64,000 nt of DNA from Aliishimia sp965656085 (GTDB lineage Bacteria; Pseudomonadota; Alphaproteobacteria; Rhodobacterales; Rhodobacteraceae), in the NCBI GenBank assembly GCA_965656085.1, contig CBFHJA010000007.1:1-64000 (forward strand). The letters are read 5' to 3'. The notes under the pieces are model-generated. The model made no database searches. It saw nothing but the letters and a program-made list of their open reading frames with translations, and was not told the DNA's origin. This document shows, in pieces, positions 25,398 to 34,767 of this stretch (position 1 is its first letter; each line of letters begins with the position of its first letter). The translations under genes were made by a program, and so were the position numbers.

Positions 25398-26987
25398 ATG
25401 ACAAAACACTTCAGTTTCAGAAACGCCGCCTTTGCCGCGACGCTCGTGAGCGCGGCTGCAATGGCCGCGCCGCTCAGCGCGGAGACCACGCTGACAGCGG
25501 TCAAGCACTCCGCCTTGCGCGTGCTCGATCCGATCATGACCACGGCCTACATGAGCCGCAACCACGGCTACATGATCTTCGACACGCTCTACGCGCTGGA
25601 CAGCGATCTGGTGCCGCAGCCTCAGATGGTCGACAGCCACACCGTGTCCGACGATGGGCTGACCTATACGTTCACCCTGCGCGACGGGCTGATGTTCCAT
25701 GACGGCGTGCCCGTCACCGGGGCCGACGTCGCTGCCTCTATCGCCCGTTGGGGTGAGCGCGATGGCATGGGTCAGGTGCTGATGAGCTTCGTGTCCGAGA
25801 TGAAGCAGGGCGACAGCCCGAACGAGTTCGTCATGATGCTCAAGGAGCCCTATGGCCTCGTCATCGACAGCCTCGCCAAGCCCTCCTCGAACGTGCCGTT
25901 CATCATGCCGGCGCGGCTTGCCGAAACGCCCTCCACCGAGCCGATCCCCGAGCAAATCGGGTCCGGTCCGTTCAAATGGGTTGCCGAGGACTTCCAGCCC
26001 GGCGTGAAGGCGGTCTATGCCAAAAACGAAGACTACGTGCCGCGCGACGAGCCTGCGAGCTGGGCTGCAGGTGGTAAAGTCGTTAAAGTGGACCGGGTCG
26101 AATGGGTCGTGATGCCCGACGATCAGACCGCGCTGAACGCGCTGCAAGCGCAGGAGATCGACTACTGGGAAAGCCCGCCGTCCGATCTGCTGCCGATCCT
26201 CGAAGCCAATCCCGACGTAACGGTGAAGAACCTCAACGCGCTTGGCTTCCAGACCATCATGCGTCCCAACACGCTGAACGCGCCGATGGACAACCCAATG
26301 GTGCGCAAGGCCGCCATCGCTTCGGTCTATCAGAAGGACGTGCTCGACGCGCTCGTGGGCAATCCTGATTACTACGCGCTCTGCGGGGCGATGTTTGTCT
26401 GCGGCACGCCGCTCGCGACCGATGTGGGCTCCGAAACGCTGGTCGAAGGCAACGGCATGGAGATGGCGAAGTCGATGCTTGCCGAGGCAGGCTATGACGG
26501 CACGCCCATCGTGATCATGCACCCCACGGATGTGGGTACGCTGCGCACGCAGCCAGTTGTTGTGGCGCAAGCCATGCGTGATGCGGGCTTCGTGGTCGAT
26601 CTTCAGGCGATGGACTGGCAGACCCTCGTGGGACGCCGCGCGAGCCAAGCCCCGATCGACGAGGGCGGCTGGCACATGTTCATGACCAACTGGGTGGGCG
26701 CGGATGTGTTCAACCCGCTGGTGAACAACATGGTCAACGGCAAAGGCCCCGATGGCGGCTGGTTCGGCTGGCCGGATGTGCCGCAGCTCGAAGAGCTGCG
26801 TACGGCCTATGCAACCGAGACCGATCTGGAGAAGCAGAAGGAACTCGCGGCGGAAATCCAGAAGATCGCCTATGACGAGGGCGTCTATGCGCCGATCGGC
26901 CAATACTTCGTGCCGACCGCATGGTCTTCCGAGCTGGAAGGTGTTCTCGACGCACCCGCGCCGCTCTTCTGGAACATCTCCAAGTAA
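25398..26987 (+). CDS. ABC transporter substrate-binding protein, peptide/nickel type
   Basis: The 529-residue SBP_bac_5 protein has a signal peptide (MTKHFSFRNAAFAATLVSAA..., cleavage near residue 28 after PLSA). The family's early motif LTYTFTLRDGLMFHDGVPV lies near residue 95. AGGGAG precedes the ATG at 25398; the upstream in-frame extension is arginine-rich and lacks a site. It delivers di- or oligopeptides, or related amides, to the two permeases that follow. Confidence 0.92.
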   Translation: MTKHFSFRNAAFAATLVSAAAMAAPLSAETTLTAVKHSALRVLDPIMTTAYMSRNHGYMIFDTLYALDSDLVPQPQMVDSHTVSDDGLTYTFTLRDGLMFHDGVPVTGADVAASIARWGERDGMGQVLMSFVSEMKQGDSPNEFVMMLKEPYGLVIDSLAKPSSNVPFIMPARLAETPSTEPIPEQIGSGPFKWVAEDFQPGVKAVYAKNEDYVPRDEPASWAAGGKVVKVDRVEWVVMPDDQTALNALQAQEIDYWESPPSDLLPILEANPDVTVKNLNALGFQTIMRPNTLNAPMDNPMVRKAAIASVYQKDVLDALVGNPDYYALCGAMFVCGTPLATDVGSETLVEGNGMEMAKSMLAEAGYDGTPIVIMHPTDVGTLRTQPVVVAQAMRDAGFVVDLQAMDWQTLVGRRASQAPIDEGGWHMFMTNWVGADVFNPLVNNMVNGKGPDGGWFGWPDVPQLEELRTAYATETDLEKQKELAAEIQKIAYDEGVYAPIGQYFVPTAWSSELEGVLDAPAPLFWNISK

Positions 26988-27030
26988 ATCATGCATTTGG
27001 TCCCGCGTTCTTGCGCGGGGCCAGTCTTTG

Positions 27031-27056
27031 GCTGGGGCCCGTGTGCGGGCCCCAGC
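27031..27056 (+). repeat. Perfect 11-bp hairpin between binding-protein and permease genes
   Basis: GCTGGGGCCCG and its exact complement flank a TGTG loop in the 100-base gap after the binding-protein gene. No T-run follows, so it is not a classic terminator. Hairpins in this position are known to stabilise upstream mRNA, giving more binding protein than permease; that role is inferred here. Confidence 0.6.
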
Positions 27057-27087
27057 TGCCTGACACATCGTCGAAAGGCCCTGCGCC

Positions 27088-28032
27088 ATGGTTGGCTACA
27101 TCCTGCAACGAATTCTCGCCTCCGTCCCCGTGATGGGCTTTGTGGCGCTCTTCGTGTTTCTGCTTTTGCGACTGACGCCGGGCGATCCGGCGGCCATCAT
27201 CGCCGGAGACACCGCAACGCCGGAACAACTCGAAGCGATCCGCGACTCGCTGGGACTGAACGATCCGCTTTTCGTGCAGTTCTTTGACTGGATTTTCAAA
27301 CTTCTGCAGGGCGATTTCGGCACCTCCATTCAATCCCGCGAGCCGGTTCTGAAACTGATCGCAGACCGTATGGAGCCCACGATCTCGCTGGCGCTGACCA
27401 CGATCATCCTGTCGGTGATCATCGCCGTGCCCCTCGGTGTCATCGCCGCATGGAAACATGGCACGCTTATTGACCGGTTCGTGATGCTGCTCTCGGTTCT
27501 GGGCTTCTCGATTCCGGTCTTCGTGATCGGCTACCTGATGATCTCGCTCTTTTCGATGCAACTGAACTGGTTCCCTGTTCAAGGCTTCAGGCCCATCGGC
27601 GACGGCATGGCAGACTTCTTCCACCGCATCGCCTTGCCGACCCTGACCCTGACGTTGCTCTATATCGCGCTGATCGCCCGCATCACGCGGACCTCGATGC
27701 TGGAAATCTTGGGCGAAGACTATATCCGCACCGCGCGGGCCAAGGGGCTGCCGGAAATCCGGGTGCTCATGCGCCACGCGCTTCGCAACTGCTCAGTGCC
27801 GATCATCACCGTGATCGGGATCGGCTTTGCGCTGATCATCTCCGGGGTGGTCGTGACGGAGTCGGTCTTCAACCTGCCTGGGCTGGGGCGTTTGACCGTA
27901 GATGCGGTGCTCTCCCGGGACTATCCGGTGATTCAGGCCGTCATTCTGCTGGCCTCCCTGATCTACGTGGTGGTCAACCTGCTCATTGACATCAGCTATG
28001 TGCTGCTCGACCCGAGGATCCGTTACTCATGA
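27088..28032 (+). CDS. ABC transporter permease, DppB-like
   Basis: The 314-residue inner-membrane protein has six membrane segments. The N-terminus (YILQRILASVPVMGFVALFV) and the EAA loop region (YIRTARAKGLPEIRVLMRHA) are typical of DppB/OppB. It pairs with the DppC-like permease, whose start overlaps its stop by four bases. Confidence 0.92.
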   Translation: MVGYILQRILASVPVMGFVALFVFLLLRLTPGDPAAIIAGDTATPEQLEAIRDSLGLNDPLFVQFFDWIFKLLQGDFGTSIQSREPVLKLIADRMEPTISLALTTIILSVIIAVPLGVIAAWKHGTLIDRFVMLLSVLGFSIPVFVIGYLMISLFSMQLNWFPVQGFRPIGDGMADFFHRIALPTLTLTLLYIALIARITRTSMLEILGEDYIRTARAKGLPEIRVLMRHALRNCSVPIITVIGIGFALIISGVVVTESVFNLPGLGRLTVDAVLSRDYPVIQAVILLASLIYVVVNLLIDISYVLLDPRIRYS

Positions 28033-28931
28033 CCGACCAGACGCACGCCTCCGTTTCCGCCGCGCCGCCGCGCGACACGACCTCGGCACTCACCCGTGTG
28101 CGGGAGATCGTGACCTCCAGCCCGGTGGTGATGATCGCCGCGCTTCTCATCGTGATCATCGTTCTGTCGGCGCTTTTCGCGCCTTGGGTCGTCCCCCATG
28201 ACCCGGTGCGCCTGACCCCCGCCGAGCGCCTCAAGCCTCCGAGCGAGGTCTATTGGCTGGGCACGGATGCCTTCGGGCGCGATCTTTTCAGCCGGATTGT
28301 CACAGGTGGGCAAATCTCGCTCGTCGTGGGCGTGGGCGCGGCCATCGCGGCGGTGCTGGCAGGGCTCGTGTTCGGGCTTCTTGCGGGCTATATCCGCTGG
28401 CTCGACGCGGTGCTGATGCGCATGGTTGACGGGCTCATGGCGATCCCCAACATCCTTCTGGCCATCGCCATCGTGTCGCTCTGGGGCGCGTCTCTCTGGA
28501 CGGTGCTGGTAGCGATCACGATCCCCGAGGTGCCCCGCGTCGTGCGGCTCGTGCGTTCGGTGGTCCTCTCGGTGCGCGAGGAGCCCTATGTGGAGGCGGC
28601 CATCGCGGCGGGTTCATCCACATGGCTGATCATGCGCCGCCACCTTTTGCCCAACACGATCGCGCCTCTGATCATCCAAGGGACGTATATCTGCGCGAGT
28701 GCGATCCTGACCGAGGCGATCCTCTCATTCCTCGGGGCGGGCATCAATCCTGAAACCCCAAGCTGGGGCAACATCATGGCCGAGGGCCGGATCTACTTCC
28801 AGATCAACCCCGGGATCGTGCTCTGGCCCGGGCTGGTGGTGTCCGTGGCAATCCTTTCGATCAACCTGCTCGGGGATGCGGTCCGCGACGCGCTCGATCC
28901 CCGGATGGCCCAGAGGGGAATTGACCGATGA
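28029..28931 (+). CDS. ABC transporter permease, DppC-like
   Basis: The 300-residue protein has an N-terminal cytoplasmic tail (about 1-30) and six membrane segments. The DppC signature GTDAFGRDLFSRIV lies at about 77-90, and the EAA region reads YVEAAIAAGSSTWLIMRRHL. Four-base overlaps on both sides tie it to DppB and to the double ATPase. Confidence 0.92.
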   Translation: MTDQTHASVSAAPPRDTTSALTRVREIVTSSPVVMIAALLIVIIVLSALFAPWVVPHDPVRLTPAERLKPPSEVYWLGTDAFGRDLFSRIVTGGQISLVVGVGAAIAAVLAGLVFGLLAGYIRWLDAVLMRMVDGLMAIPNILLAIAIVSLWGASLWTVLVAITIPEVPRVVRLVRSVVLSVREEPYVEAAIAAGSSTWLIMRRHLLPNTIAPLIIQGTYICASAILTEAILSFLGAGINPETPSWGNIMAEGRIYFQINPGIVLWPGLVVSVAILSINLLGDAVRDALDPRMAQRGIDR

Positions 28932-30574
28932 CAAGCAACCTACTCGAAATCACCGACCTGCGGATCGCGCTCAATGGCGATCCGGGCAGTCAGGTCGTCA
29001 AGGGGCTCGACATGAAGATCGAGCCCGGTCAGACCATGTGCCTTGTGGGGGAAAGCGGGTCCGGCAAATCGCTCACCGCGCTTGCAACGATGGGGCTGCT
29101 TCCGAAGGTGCTGAGCCCGATCTCCGGGCAGGTCAAGCTCAAGGGCGAAGACATGCTCACGGTGCCGACCAACCGGATGCGCGATCTGCGGGCCACGTCC
29201 ATGTCGATGATCTTTCAGGAGCCGATGACCGCCCTCAATCCGGTCGCGCGGGTCGGCCAGCAGATCGAAGAAGTGCTGGAGTTTCACAGCGACATTTCGC
29301 AATCCGAGCGCCGCAAGAAGGCGCTGGAGATGATGGAGGCGGTGCATCTGCCGGATATCGAAAAGATGTATCGCAGCTTCCCGCATCAGCTGTCCGGCGG
29401 GCAGCGCCAGCGGATCATGATCGCCATGGCGCTGATCATGCGCCCGCAATTGCTGATCGCCGACGAGCCCACCACCGCGCTCGACGTGACCACCCAGGCG
29501 CAGATCCTCGACCTCATTCGGGAACTCAGAGAGCAACAGGGCTCGGCGGTGCTTTTCATCACCCATGACATGGGCGTCGTGGCCGATATCGCCGATGATG
29601 TAACCGTGTTGCAGCTCGGCGAGGTTATGGAGACACAGCCTGTGGATCAGCTCCTGCGACATCCGAAAACCGACTACACGCGGCAGCTTTTACGCGCGGT
29701 GCCCAGCCAAGTGCCGCGCCCGCCGCGCGAGGCCGGCACGGGCAAGACCGTTCTGGAAACAGTGGATCTGTGCAAGACCTATGGCGGCGGCGGTGTGTTC
29801 ACCAAGACCCGCGAAGTGAAGGCGGCGCAGGACGTGTCGCTGAAGCTATTGCAGGGCCGCACGCTCGGGATCGTGGGCGAGAGCGGGTCCGGCAAATCCA
29901 CCGTCGCGCGCTGCATCATGCGGCTGATCGATCCAAGCTCGGGCAGTATCGTCGTGGACGGTCAGGACATCGCATCGATCACCCAAAAGGCGCTGCAACC
30001 CAGCCGCAAGAAGCTTCAGATCGTGTTTCAGGACCCGATGCGCTCGCTCAACCCCCGGATCGAGATCGGGCAATCGATCATCGAAGGGCCGCTCAATTTC
30101 GGGGTGCCGAAGGCGCAGGCGCTGGAGCGGGCCAAGGAGCTTCTGGAGCTTGTCGGCCTGCCCGCGACGGCTGTGGACCGCTTCCCGCACCAGTTCTCCG
30201 GCGGACAGCGCCAGCGCATCGCCATCGCCCGCGCGCTCGCCATGGACCCGGAGGTGCTCGTCGCCGACGAGGCCGTGTCCGCGCTCGACGTGTCGGTTCA
30301 GGCGCAGGTGCTCGATCTGCTGGCGGAGCTTCAGGAGCGGTTCGGCTTGGGCATTCTGTTCATCACTCACGATCTCGGGGTTGCGGCGCAAATCTGCGAC
30401 GAGGTCATGGTTATGCAGTTCGGGCGCGTGGTCGAATACGGACCCGCCGGGCAGGTGCTCTCGGCCCCGCAGCAGGACTATACCAAGGCGCTGATCGCCG
30501 CCGCGCCGGGCCGGCATTGGGATTTTGCCAATTTCCGCCCCTTTGACGAGACGCAACCCGCCATGGGTGGCTGA
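28928..30574 (+). CDS. ABC transporter ATP-binding protein, DppD-DppF fusion
   Basis: The 548-residue protein contains two complete ATPase domains. The first has Walker A GESGSGKS near 39 and signature LSGGQRQR; the second has Walker A GESGSGKST near 317 and signature FSGGQRQR. Each has its own Walker B (LLIADEPTTALD; VLVADEAVSALD). Fused DppDF-type ATPases are common in alphaproteobacterial peptide importers, so this single gene powers the transporter. In the second domain the usual EPVSALD is EAVSALD, still with the catalytic Glu. Confidence 0.93.
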   Translation: MTSNLLEITDLRIALNGDPGSQVVKGLDMKIEPGQTMCLVGESGSGKSLTALATMGLLPKVLSPISGQVKLKGEDMLTVPTNRMRDLRATSMSMIFQEPMTALNPVARVGQQIEEVLEFHSDISQSERRKKALEMMEAVHLPDIEKMYRSFPHQLSGGQRQRIMIAMALIMRPQLLIADEPTTALDVTTQAQILDLIRELREQQGSAVLFITHDMGVVADIADDVTVLQLGEVMETQPVDQLLRHPKTDYTRQLLRAVPSQVPRPPREAGTGKTVLETVDLCKTYGGGGVFTKTREVKAAQDVSLKLLQGRTLGIVGESGSGKSTVARCIMRLIDPSSGSIVVDGQDIASITQKALQPSRKKLQIVFQDPMRSLNPRIEIGQSIIEGPLNFGVPKAQALERAKELLELVGLPATAVDRFPHQFSGGQRQRIAIARALAMDPEVLVADEAVSALDVSVQAQVLDLLAELQERFGLGILFITHDLGVAAQICDEVMVMQFGRVVEYGPAGQVLSAPQQDYTKALIAAAPGRHWDFANFRPFDETQPAMGG

Positions 30575-30615
30575 CCCACATACATCACGTATCAACATCC
30601 GGAAGGACAACAGGC

Positions 30616-31782
30616 ATGGGCATTCTGCCGATCATCGACGAGAGCACAGCGGAACTCACCGACATCTTCAAGGACCTGCACGCGCATCCCGAGATCGGGT
30701 TCCAAGAGGTGCGCACGGCAGGCGTTGTCGCCGCCAAGCTGCGCGACTACGGGGTGGACGAGGTGCATGAGGGCATCGCGGGCACCGGCGTTGTCGGGAT
30801 CATCAAGGGCAAGGCGGACGGTCCGCGCCGAGTGGGCCTGCGCGCGGATATGGACGCGCTGCCGATCGACGAGGAGACCAACCTCGGCTACGCCTCAACA
30901 AATCCCGGCGTGATGCATGCCTGCGGCCATGATGCGCATACGACCATGCTGCTCGGGGCGGCCAAGCACCTCGCCAAGACCCGCGATTTCGCAGGCACGG
31001 CCGTGCTGATTTTCCAGCCTGCCGAAGAGGGCCTAGGTGGCGCGCGCGGCATGCTCGCGGATGGGCTTTTCGAGCGCTTCCCCTGTGACGAGATCTACGG
31101 GATGCACAACTCGCCGTCTGGCGATCCGGGCAAGGTCGGCATCTGCAAGGGCGCGGCGATGGCCGGGGCCTCGTTCTTCGACATCACAGTGCAGGGCAAG
31201 GGCAGCCACGCCGCGATGCCGCAGCAATCGCGCGATCCGTTGATGATCGCCTCCGCGCTCGTGGGCCAGCTTCAGACCATCGTGTCGCGCAACGTCCCAC
31301 CCTTGGATGCCTGCGTGCTCTCGGTCACGCAGATCCATGCGGGCGCGGCCTATAACGTGGTGCCGGACACTGCGACCCTTGCTGGCACGATCCGCTATTT
31401 CAAGGACTCGGTGATCGAGACCGCCGAGACGCGGATGCGCGAACTGTGCGAGGGGTTTGCGAAGGCCTACGGCGTCGAAATCCGCCTTGATCTGCGCAAT
31501 GTCTTCGACGTGCTGATGAACGATCACGACCTGTCGGACGCCTATATGGAGGCCGCGGCAGATGTTGTTGGGGCGGACAATATCTCCGGCACCGAGGAGC
31601 CTGCGACCGGGTCCGAGGATTTCGCCGACATGCTCAAGGTTGTGCCGGGGGCCTATTGCCGGATTGGTCATTCGGGCACGACTGGGTTGCACAACCCGTC
31701 GTTCTTCCTCGATCCCGAGGTCCTGCCGGTGGGCGCGTCCGTGATGGCGCGCATCGTCGAGCGACGTCTGGCGGCGGGCTGA
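30616..31782 (+). CDS. M20D amidohydrolase (hippurate/IAA-amino-acid hydrolase-like)
   Basis: The 388-residue di-metal amidohydrolase has the M20D cysteine-histidine motif HACGHDAHTTML near 96-107, QPAEEGLGGA near 135-144, and a late GTEEPATGSEDFA. These enzymes hydrolyse N-acyl amino acids such as hippurate or indole-acetyl amino acids. It is cytoplasmic. AAGGA precedes the ATG. It follows the importer ATPase by 41 bases and the next M20 gene starts three bases after its stop, so the imported amide is likely its substrate. Confidence 0.9.
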   Translation: MGILPIIDESTAELTDIFKDLHAHPEIGFQEVRTAGVVAAKLRDYGVDEVHEGIAGTGVVGIIKGKADGPRRVGLRADMDALPIDEETNLGYASTNPGVMHACGHDAHTTMLLGAAKHLAKTRDFAGTAVLIFQPAEEGLGGARGMLADGLFERFPCDEIYGMHNSPSGDPGKVGICKGAAMAGASFFDITVQGKGSHAAMPQQSRDPLMIASALVGQLQTIVSRNVPPLDACVLSVTQIHAGAAYNVVPDTATLAGTIRYFKDSVIETAETRMRELCEGFAKAYGVEIRLDLRNVFDVLMNDHDLSDAYMEAAADVVGADNISGTEEPATGSEDFADMLKVVPGAYCRIGHSGTTGLHNPSFFLDPEVLPVGASVMARIVERRLAAG

Positions 31783-31785
31783 GCC

Positions 31786-32919
31786 ATGGATGCGCTGAAC
31801 CTTCCGTTCGACACGGACGAGATGCTCGCGGGTCTCAAGCCTTGGATCGAGTGCGAGAGCCCAACATGGGACGCCGCAGCGGTGAACCGGATGATGGACG
31901 TCGCCGCTTATGATCTGTCGGCAATGGGTACGGTAGAGCGCATCCCCGGTCGGATGGGTTTTGGCGGCTCGCTCCGCGTTCGGCTTCCGCATCCCGATCA
32001 GGGGCGCGTGCCGGGCATTCTGATCGCGGGGCATATGGATACGGTGCACCCCGTAGGAACGCTGGATGTGCTCCCGTTCCGCGTGGACGGCGATCTGTGC
32101 TATGGGCCGGGCATTCAGGACATGAAGGGAGGCAATTACGTCTGCGTCGAAGCGCTGCGGCAGCTCATCCGGGCGGGCGCGCAGACGCCCTTGCCGGTAA
32201 CCATTCTGTTCACGCCCGACGAGGAGGTCGGCACGCCGTCCACACGCGAGTTGATCGAAGCGGAAGCACAGCGGAACAAATACGTGTTGGTGCCCGAACC
32301 CGCCCATCCCAATGGCGGCTGCACCATCGGGCGCTACGCGATTGCACGGTTCAATCTCGAAACGGTCGGAAAGCCCAGCCATGCAGGCGCCCGGCTGGCC
32401 GATGGCACTTCGGCGATCAACGCCATGGCGCGCAGGATCATCGAGATCGAAGAGATGACTGGCCCCGATTGCACCTTTTCCGTGGGCGTGATCCATGCCG
32501 GTCAATGGGTGAACTGCGTGTCGTCGTCCTGTCAGGCCGAAGCGCTCAGCATGGCCAAGAAGCAGGAAGACCTCGATGATGGGGTGGCGCGTATGCTCGC
32601 GCTGCAAGGCGAGGTCAATGGCGCCGAGTTCAAGGTGACGCGGGGTGTGACGCGGCCGGTGTGGAAGCCGGATCAACCGGGCACAATGGCCATGTACGAG
32701 ATCGCCAAGGACATCGCGGCGGAGATCGGTTTCGATCTGACCTGCGCCAGTGCGGGCGGTGGCTCCGATGGCAACTTCACCGGCGCCATGGGCATAGCGA
32801 CACTTGACGGTCTGGGTGTGCGGGGGGCTGGGTTGCACACGCTCAACGAGCACATCCAGACCAGCAGCCTGACCGAACGCGCGCGCCTGATTGCAGCAAT
32901 GCTGATGCGGCTGCAATAA
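31786..32919 (+). CDS. M20 peptidase, glutamate-carboxypeptidase (CPG2)-like
   Basis: The 377-residue protein has the M20A pattern: GHMDTVHPVG (metal His, Asp), GPGIQDMKGGNY (bridging Asp), and FTPDEEVGTPST (catalytic Glu). No signal peptide is seen, unlike secreted CPG2. It is likely to remove a C-terminal amino acid from a short acyl-amino acid or dipeptide. It is the last gene of the M81-ABC-M20 operon and is followed by a terminator-like hairpin. Confidence 0.88.
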   Translation: MDALNLPFDTDEMLAGLKPWIECESPTWDAAAVNRMMDVAAYDLSAMGTVERIPGRMGFGGSLRVRLPHPDQGRVPGILIAGHMDTVHPVGTLDVLPFRVDGDLCYGPGIQDMKGGNYVCVEALRQLIRAGAQTPLPVTILFTPDEEVGTPSTRELIEAEAQRNKYVLVPEPAHPNGGCTIGRYAIARFNLETVGKPSHAGARLADGTSAINAMARRIIEIEEMTGPDCTFSVGVIHAGQWVNCVSSSCQAEALSMAKKQEDLDDGVARMLALQGEVNGAEFKVTRGVTRPVWKPDQPGTMAMYEIAKDIAAEIGFDLTCASAGGGSDGNFTGAMGIATLDGLGVRGAGLHTLNEHIQTSSLTERARLIAAMLMRLQ

Positions 32920-32955
32920 CTGGACAGCCCGATGCTGTGCCGCGGCGACACTGTG

Positions 32956-33003
32956 TGCCGCCCCTCCGCGCAGTCCGGTCCGTGTGTAGCGGGGCGGCAT
33001 TTC
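32956..33003 (+). terminator. Stem-loop with short T-tract after the peptide/amide operon
   Basis: TGCCGCCCC at 32956-32964 pairs exactly with GGGGCGGCA at 32991-32999 and is followed by TTTC. The nine-base stem has a long loop of 26 bases, which may fold further. It lies 36 bases after the last gene of the operon, as expected for an intrinsic terminator. Confidence 0.5.
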
Positions 33004-33088
33004 TGACTGTAGGGTGCGAACCGCATAGGACAGGTCGTGGCAGGCTGGCTTGCTGCCTCAGAATGACATTGTTTGGCCGCTGTGATGG

Positions 33089-33119
33089 TTGACATTCCAG
33101 AAAACCAAACGATTGTTAG
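33089..33119 (+). promoter_or_regulatory. Candidate promoter with overlapping CAAAC-N4-GTTAG site
   Basis: TTGACA (33089-33094), a 17-base spacer and ATTGTT (33112-33117) form a plausible sigma-70 promoter before the second TRAP operon. CCAAAC-GATT-GTTAGG, an imperfect dyad, covers the -10 region. It resembles the site at 45845-45858 between the P450 and SDR genes. TetR-type fatty-acid regulators such as PsrA are known to use CAAAC-N2-4-GTTTG boxes. Confidence 0.45.
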
Positions 33120-33190
33120 GTTAAGGGGTGAGACCGGAAGCGAACGGCGTGTCGCAGGCGCATCCCGCTGACAGTTTCAGGGAGGAAACC

Positions 33191-34222
33191 ATGTTCAAAT
33201 TCATGACTCGCGCGGCAAGTGCTGCCGTTTTGTCGCTGCTCGCCTTGCAGGCCAGTGCCAAAGACTATCCCGATGTGACCCTGCGGATGGCGCATCCGCT
33301 CCCAGAAAGCTGGCCCGCCGTGCAGTGGGACAAGTGGTGGGCAGAAGAGGTCACGCGCCGTTCGGATGGTAAGGTCAAGATCGAAATCTTCTGGTCCGGA
33401 CAGTTGGGCGGGCTGCTCGAAATCAAGAATCTTGTGTCTTCCGGCGCTGTGGACCTTGGGGTCTTTGCACAGGCCGTGCATGCCTCTGAAATGCCAATGA
33501 CGTCGATTGCTGCCGGTCTGCTCAACCGCGTCTCCGCCGATCCGGCGACGGCGCAAAAGCTCGCAGGCGAGGTCTACGCCTCCGAGTCGACCAAGGCCGA
33601 ACTTGCCGAACTCAACCTGCATCCGATCAAATGGACGGTCACCTCGCCCTATCGGCTCACCTGCAACAAGGCCATCAACCAGATGTCCGACCTCGAAGGG
33701 CTGCGCGTGCGGGCCGTCGGCGGGGCCTATGTACCAATCTGGATGGAAGCCTATGGTATGGTCCCGACGCGCGTGCAGGCACCGGAAATCCGTGAGGGCC
33801 TGCAGCGCGGCACGCTCGATTGCAACTTCGGGCCGATTGAATGGGTGCCGTTCTTCTCGCTGCAATCGGTGGCACCCTATGTCTCAGACATCAACACCGG
33901 CACCTTCACGACCTTCCAACTCTATGCCCCGGCGGACCGCTGGAACAGCTGGCCCGAAAGCGTGCGGGGCCTGATGACCGAAGTGGCCCAGGACGCGATG
34001 ATGAAAGACCTCGAGTGGCTGCAAGGCGCAGAGGCCGAGGCCTATGCAGCCATGGAAGAAGCTGGCGGGCAAGTGATCGAACTGGCCGATATGGACGCCT
34101 TTGTCGCCAAGTCACCGGACATGATCGCGATCTGGGAAGAGCGGATGACGGCGGACGGCATGGGCGATGCGATTGCGCCGATCGTGCCGATGCAGCGAGA
34201 AGCCGCCAAAAGCTTTGAGTAA
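33191..34222 (+). CDS. dctP: TRAP transporter substrate-binding protein (DctP), second system
   Basis: The 343-residue periplasmic protein has a signal peptide (MFKFMTRAASAAVLSLLALQ, cleavage after ASA near residue 23). The family features are present: WWAEEVTRRSDGKVKIEIFW near 45-64 and MSDLEGLRVRAVGG with the ligand-binding arginine region. GGAGG lies five bases before the ATG at 33191; the upstream in-frame GTG extension has no such site. It shows little obvious similarity to the first DctP beyond family motifs, so it likely binds a different acid. Confidence 0.92.
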   Translation: MFKFMTRAASAAVLSLLALQASAKDYPDVTLRMAHPLPESWPAVQWDKWWAEEVTRRSDGKVKIEIFWSGQLGGLLEIKNLVSSGAVDLGVFAQAVHASEMPMTSIAAGLLNRVSADPATAQKLAGEVYASESTKAELAELNLHPIKWTVTSPYRLTCNKAINQMSDLEGLRVRAVGGAYVPIWMEAYGMVPTRVQAPEIREGLQRGTLDCNFGPIEWVPFFSLQSVAPYVSDINTGTFTTFQLYAPADRWNSWPESVRGLMTEVAQDAMMKDLEWLQGAEAEAYAAMEEAGGQVIELADMDAFVAKSPDMIAIWEERMTADGMGDAIAPIVPMQREAAKSFE

Positions 34223-34767
34223 TGCCCGAGGCTGAAAAGACAGACAGGGAGGGGCGCCAGTCCGGTGCCTCTCCAAATGCGCTCGGGGCAGGGGCCACGC
34301 TGGCGGAGCGCATCGCGATTTCCATCTGCGCGGCGGTCCTCTTTGTCGTGATGGCTGTGGGTGCCGCTGACATCATCTCTGGCGAACTTTTCGGAACGTT
34401 CCTTTCGTTCAAGGTGGACATGTCCGGCACGCTTGCGGCCGCCGCGATCTTTCTTGCGTGGCCCTTGGTGCAGCGCCGCCGGGACCATATTGGTGTTGAT
34501 CTGTTCCAGCCCTTCCTGCCTCGGGCCCTGCGTCTCTTTGGCTGGTGGCTGAGCCAAGCGGTCGGTCTGCTGGTCTTCGGCCTGATCGCCTATGGCGCAG
34601 TTGAGTTGGCGATAGACAGCGTTGAGATCTGGGAGGTGTCCGCCGCGACGCTGGGCTACCCGATCTGGCCAGCGAAGATCGCCTGCGCCTTGGGTGCGAT
34701 GCTGACCGTGGTGGTTCTGGTGCTACAAAGCCTCAAGGGGCTCAAAGAAGGTGCGCCTGACAGATGA
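34222..34767 (+). CDS. dctQ: TRAP transporter small permease (DctQ), second system
   Basis: The 181-residue protein has a polar N-terminus (about 1-28) followed by four membrane segments. The RRRDHIGVDLFQPFLP stretch corresponds to the family's usual HI.VD motif. Its ATG shares one base with the dctP stop (TAATG), and its stop overlaps the dctM start by four bases. Confidence 0.9.
   Translation: MPEAEKTDREGRQSGASPNALGAGATLAERIAISICAAVLFVVMAVGAADIISGELFGTFLSFKVDMSGTLAAAAIFLAWPLVQRRRDHIGVDLFQPFLPRALRLFGWWLSQAVGLLVFGLIAYGAVELAIDSVEIWEVSAATLGYPIWPAKIACALGAMLTVVVLVLQSLKGLKEGAPDR

Noticed and set aside
25224..27089. 621-codon minus-strand open frame opposite the ABC binding-protein gene
   Set aside because: The composition is dominated by His, Arg and Gly as in mirror frames, and it overlaps a certain gene throughout.
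31033..33000. 655-codon minus-strand open frame opposite the two M20 genes
   Set aside because: It is an antisense shadow; both genes beneath it have intact metal-binding motifs and good starts.
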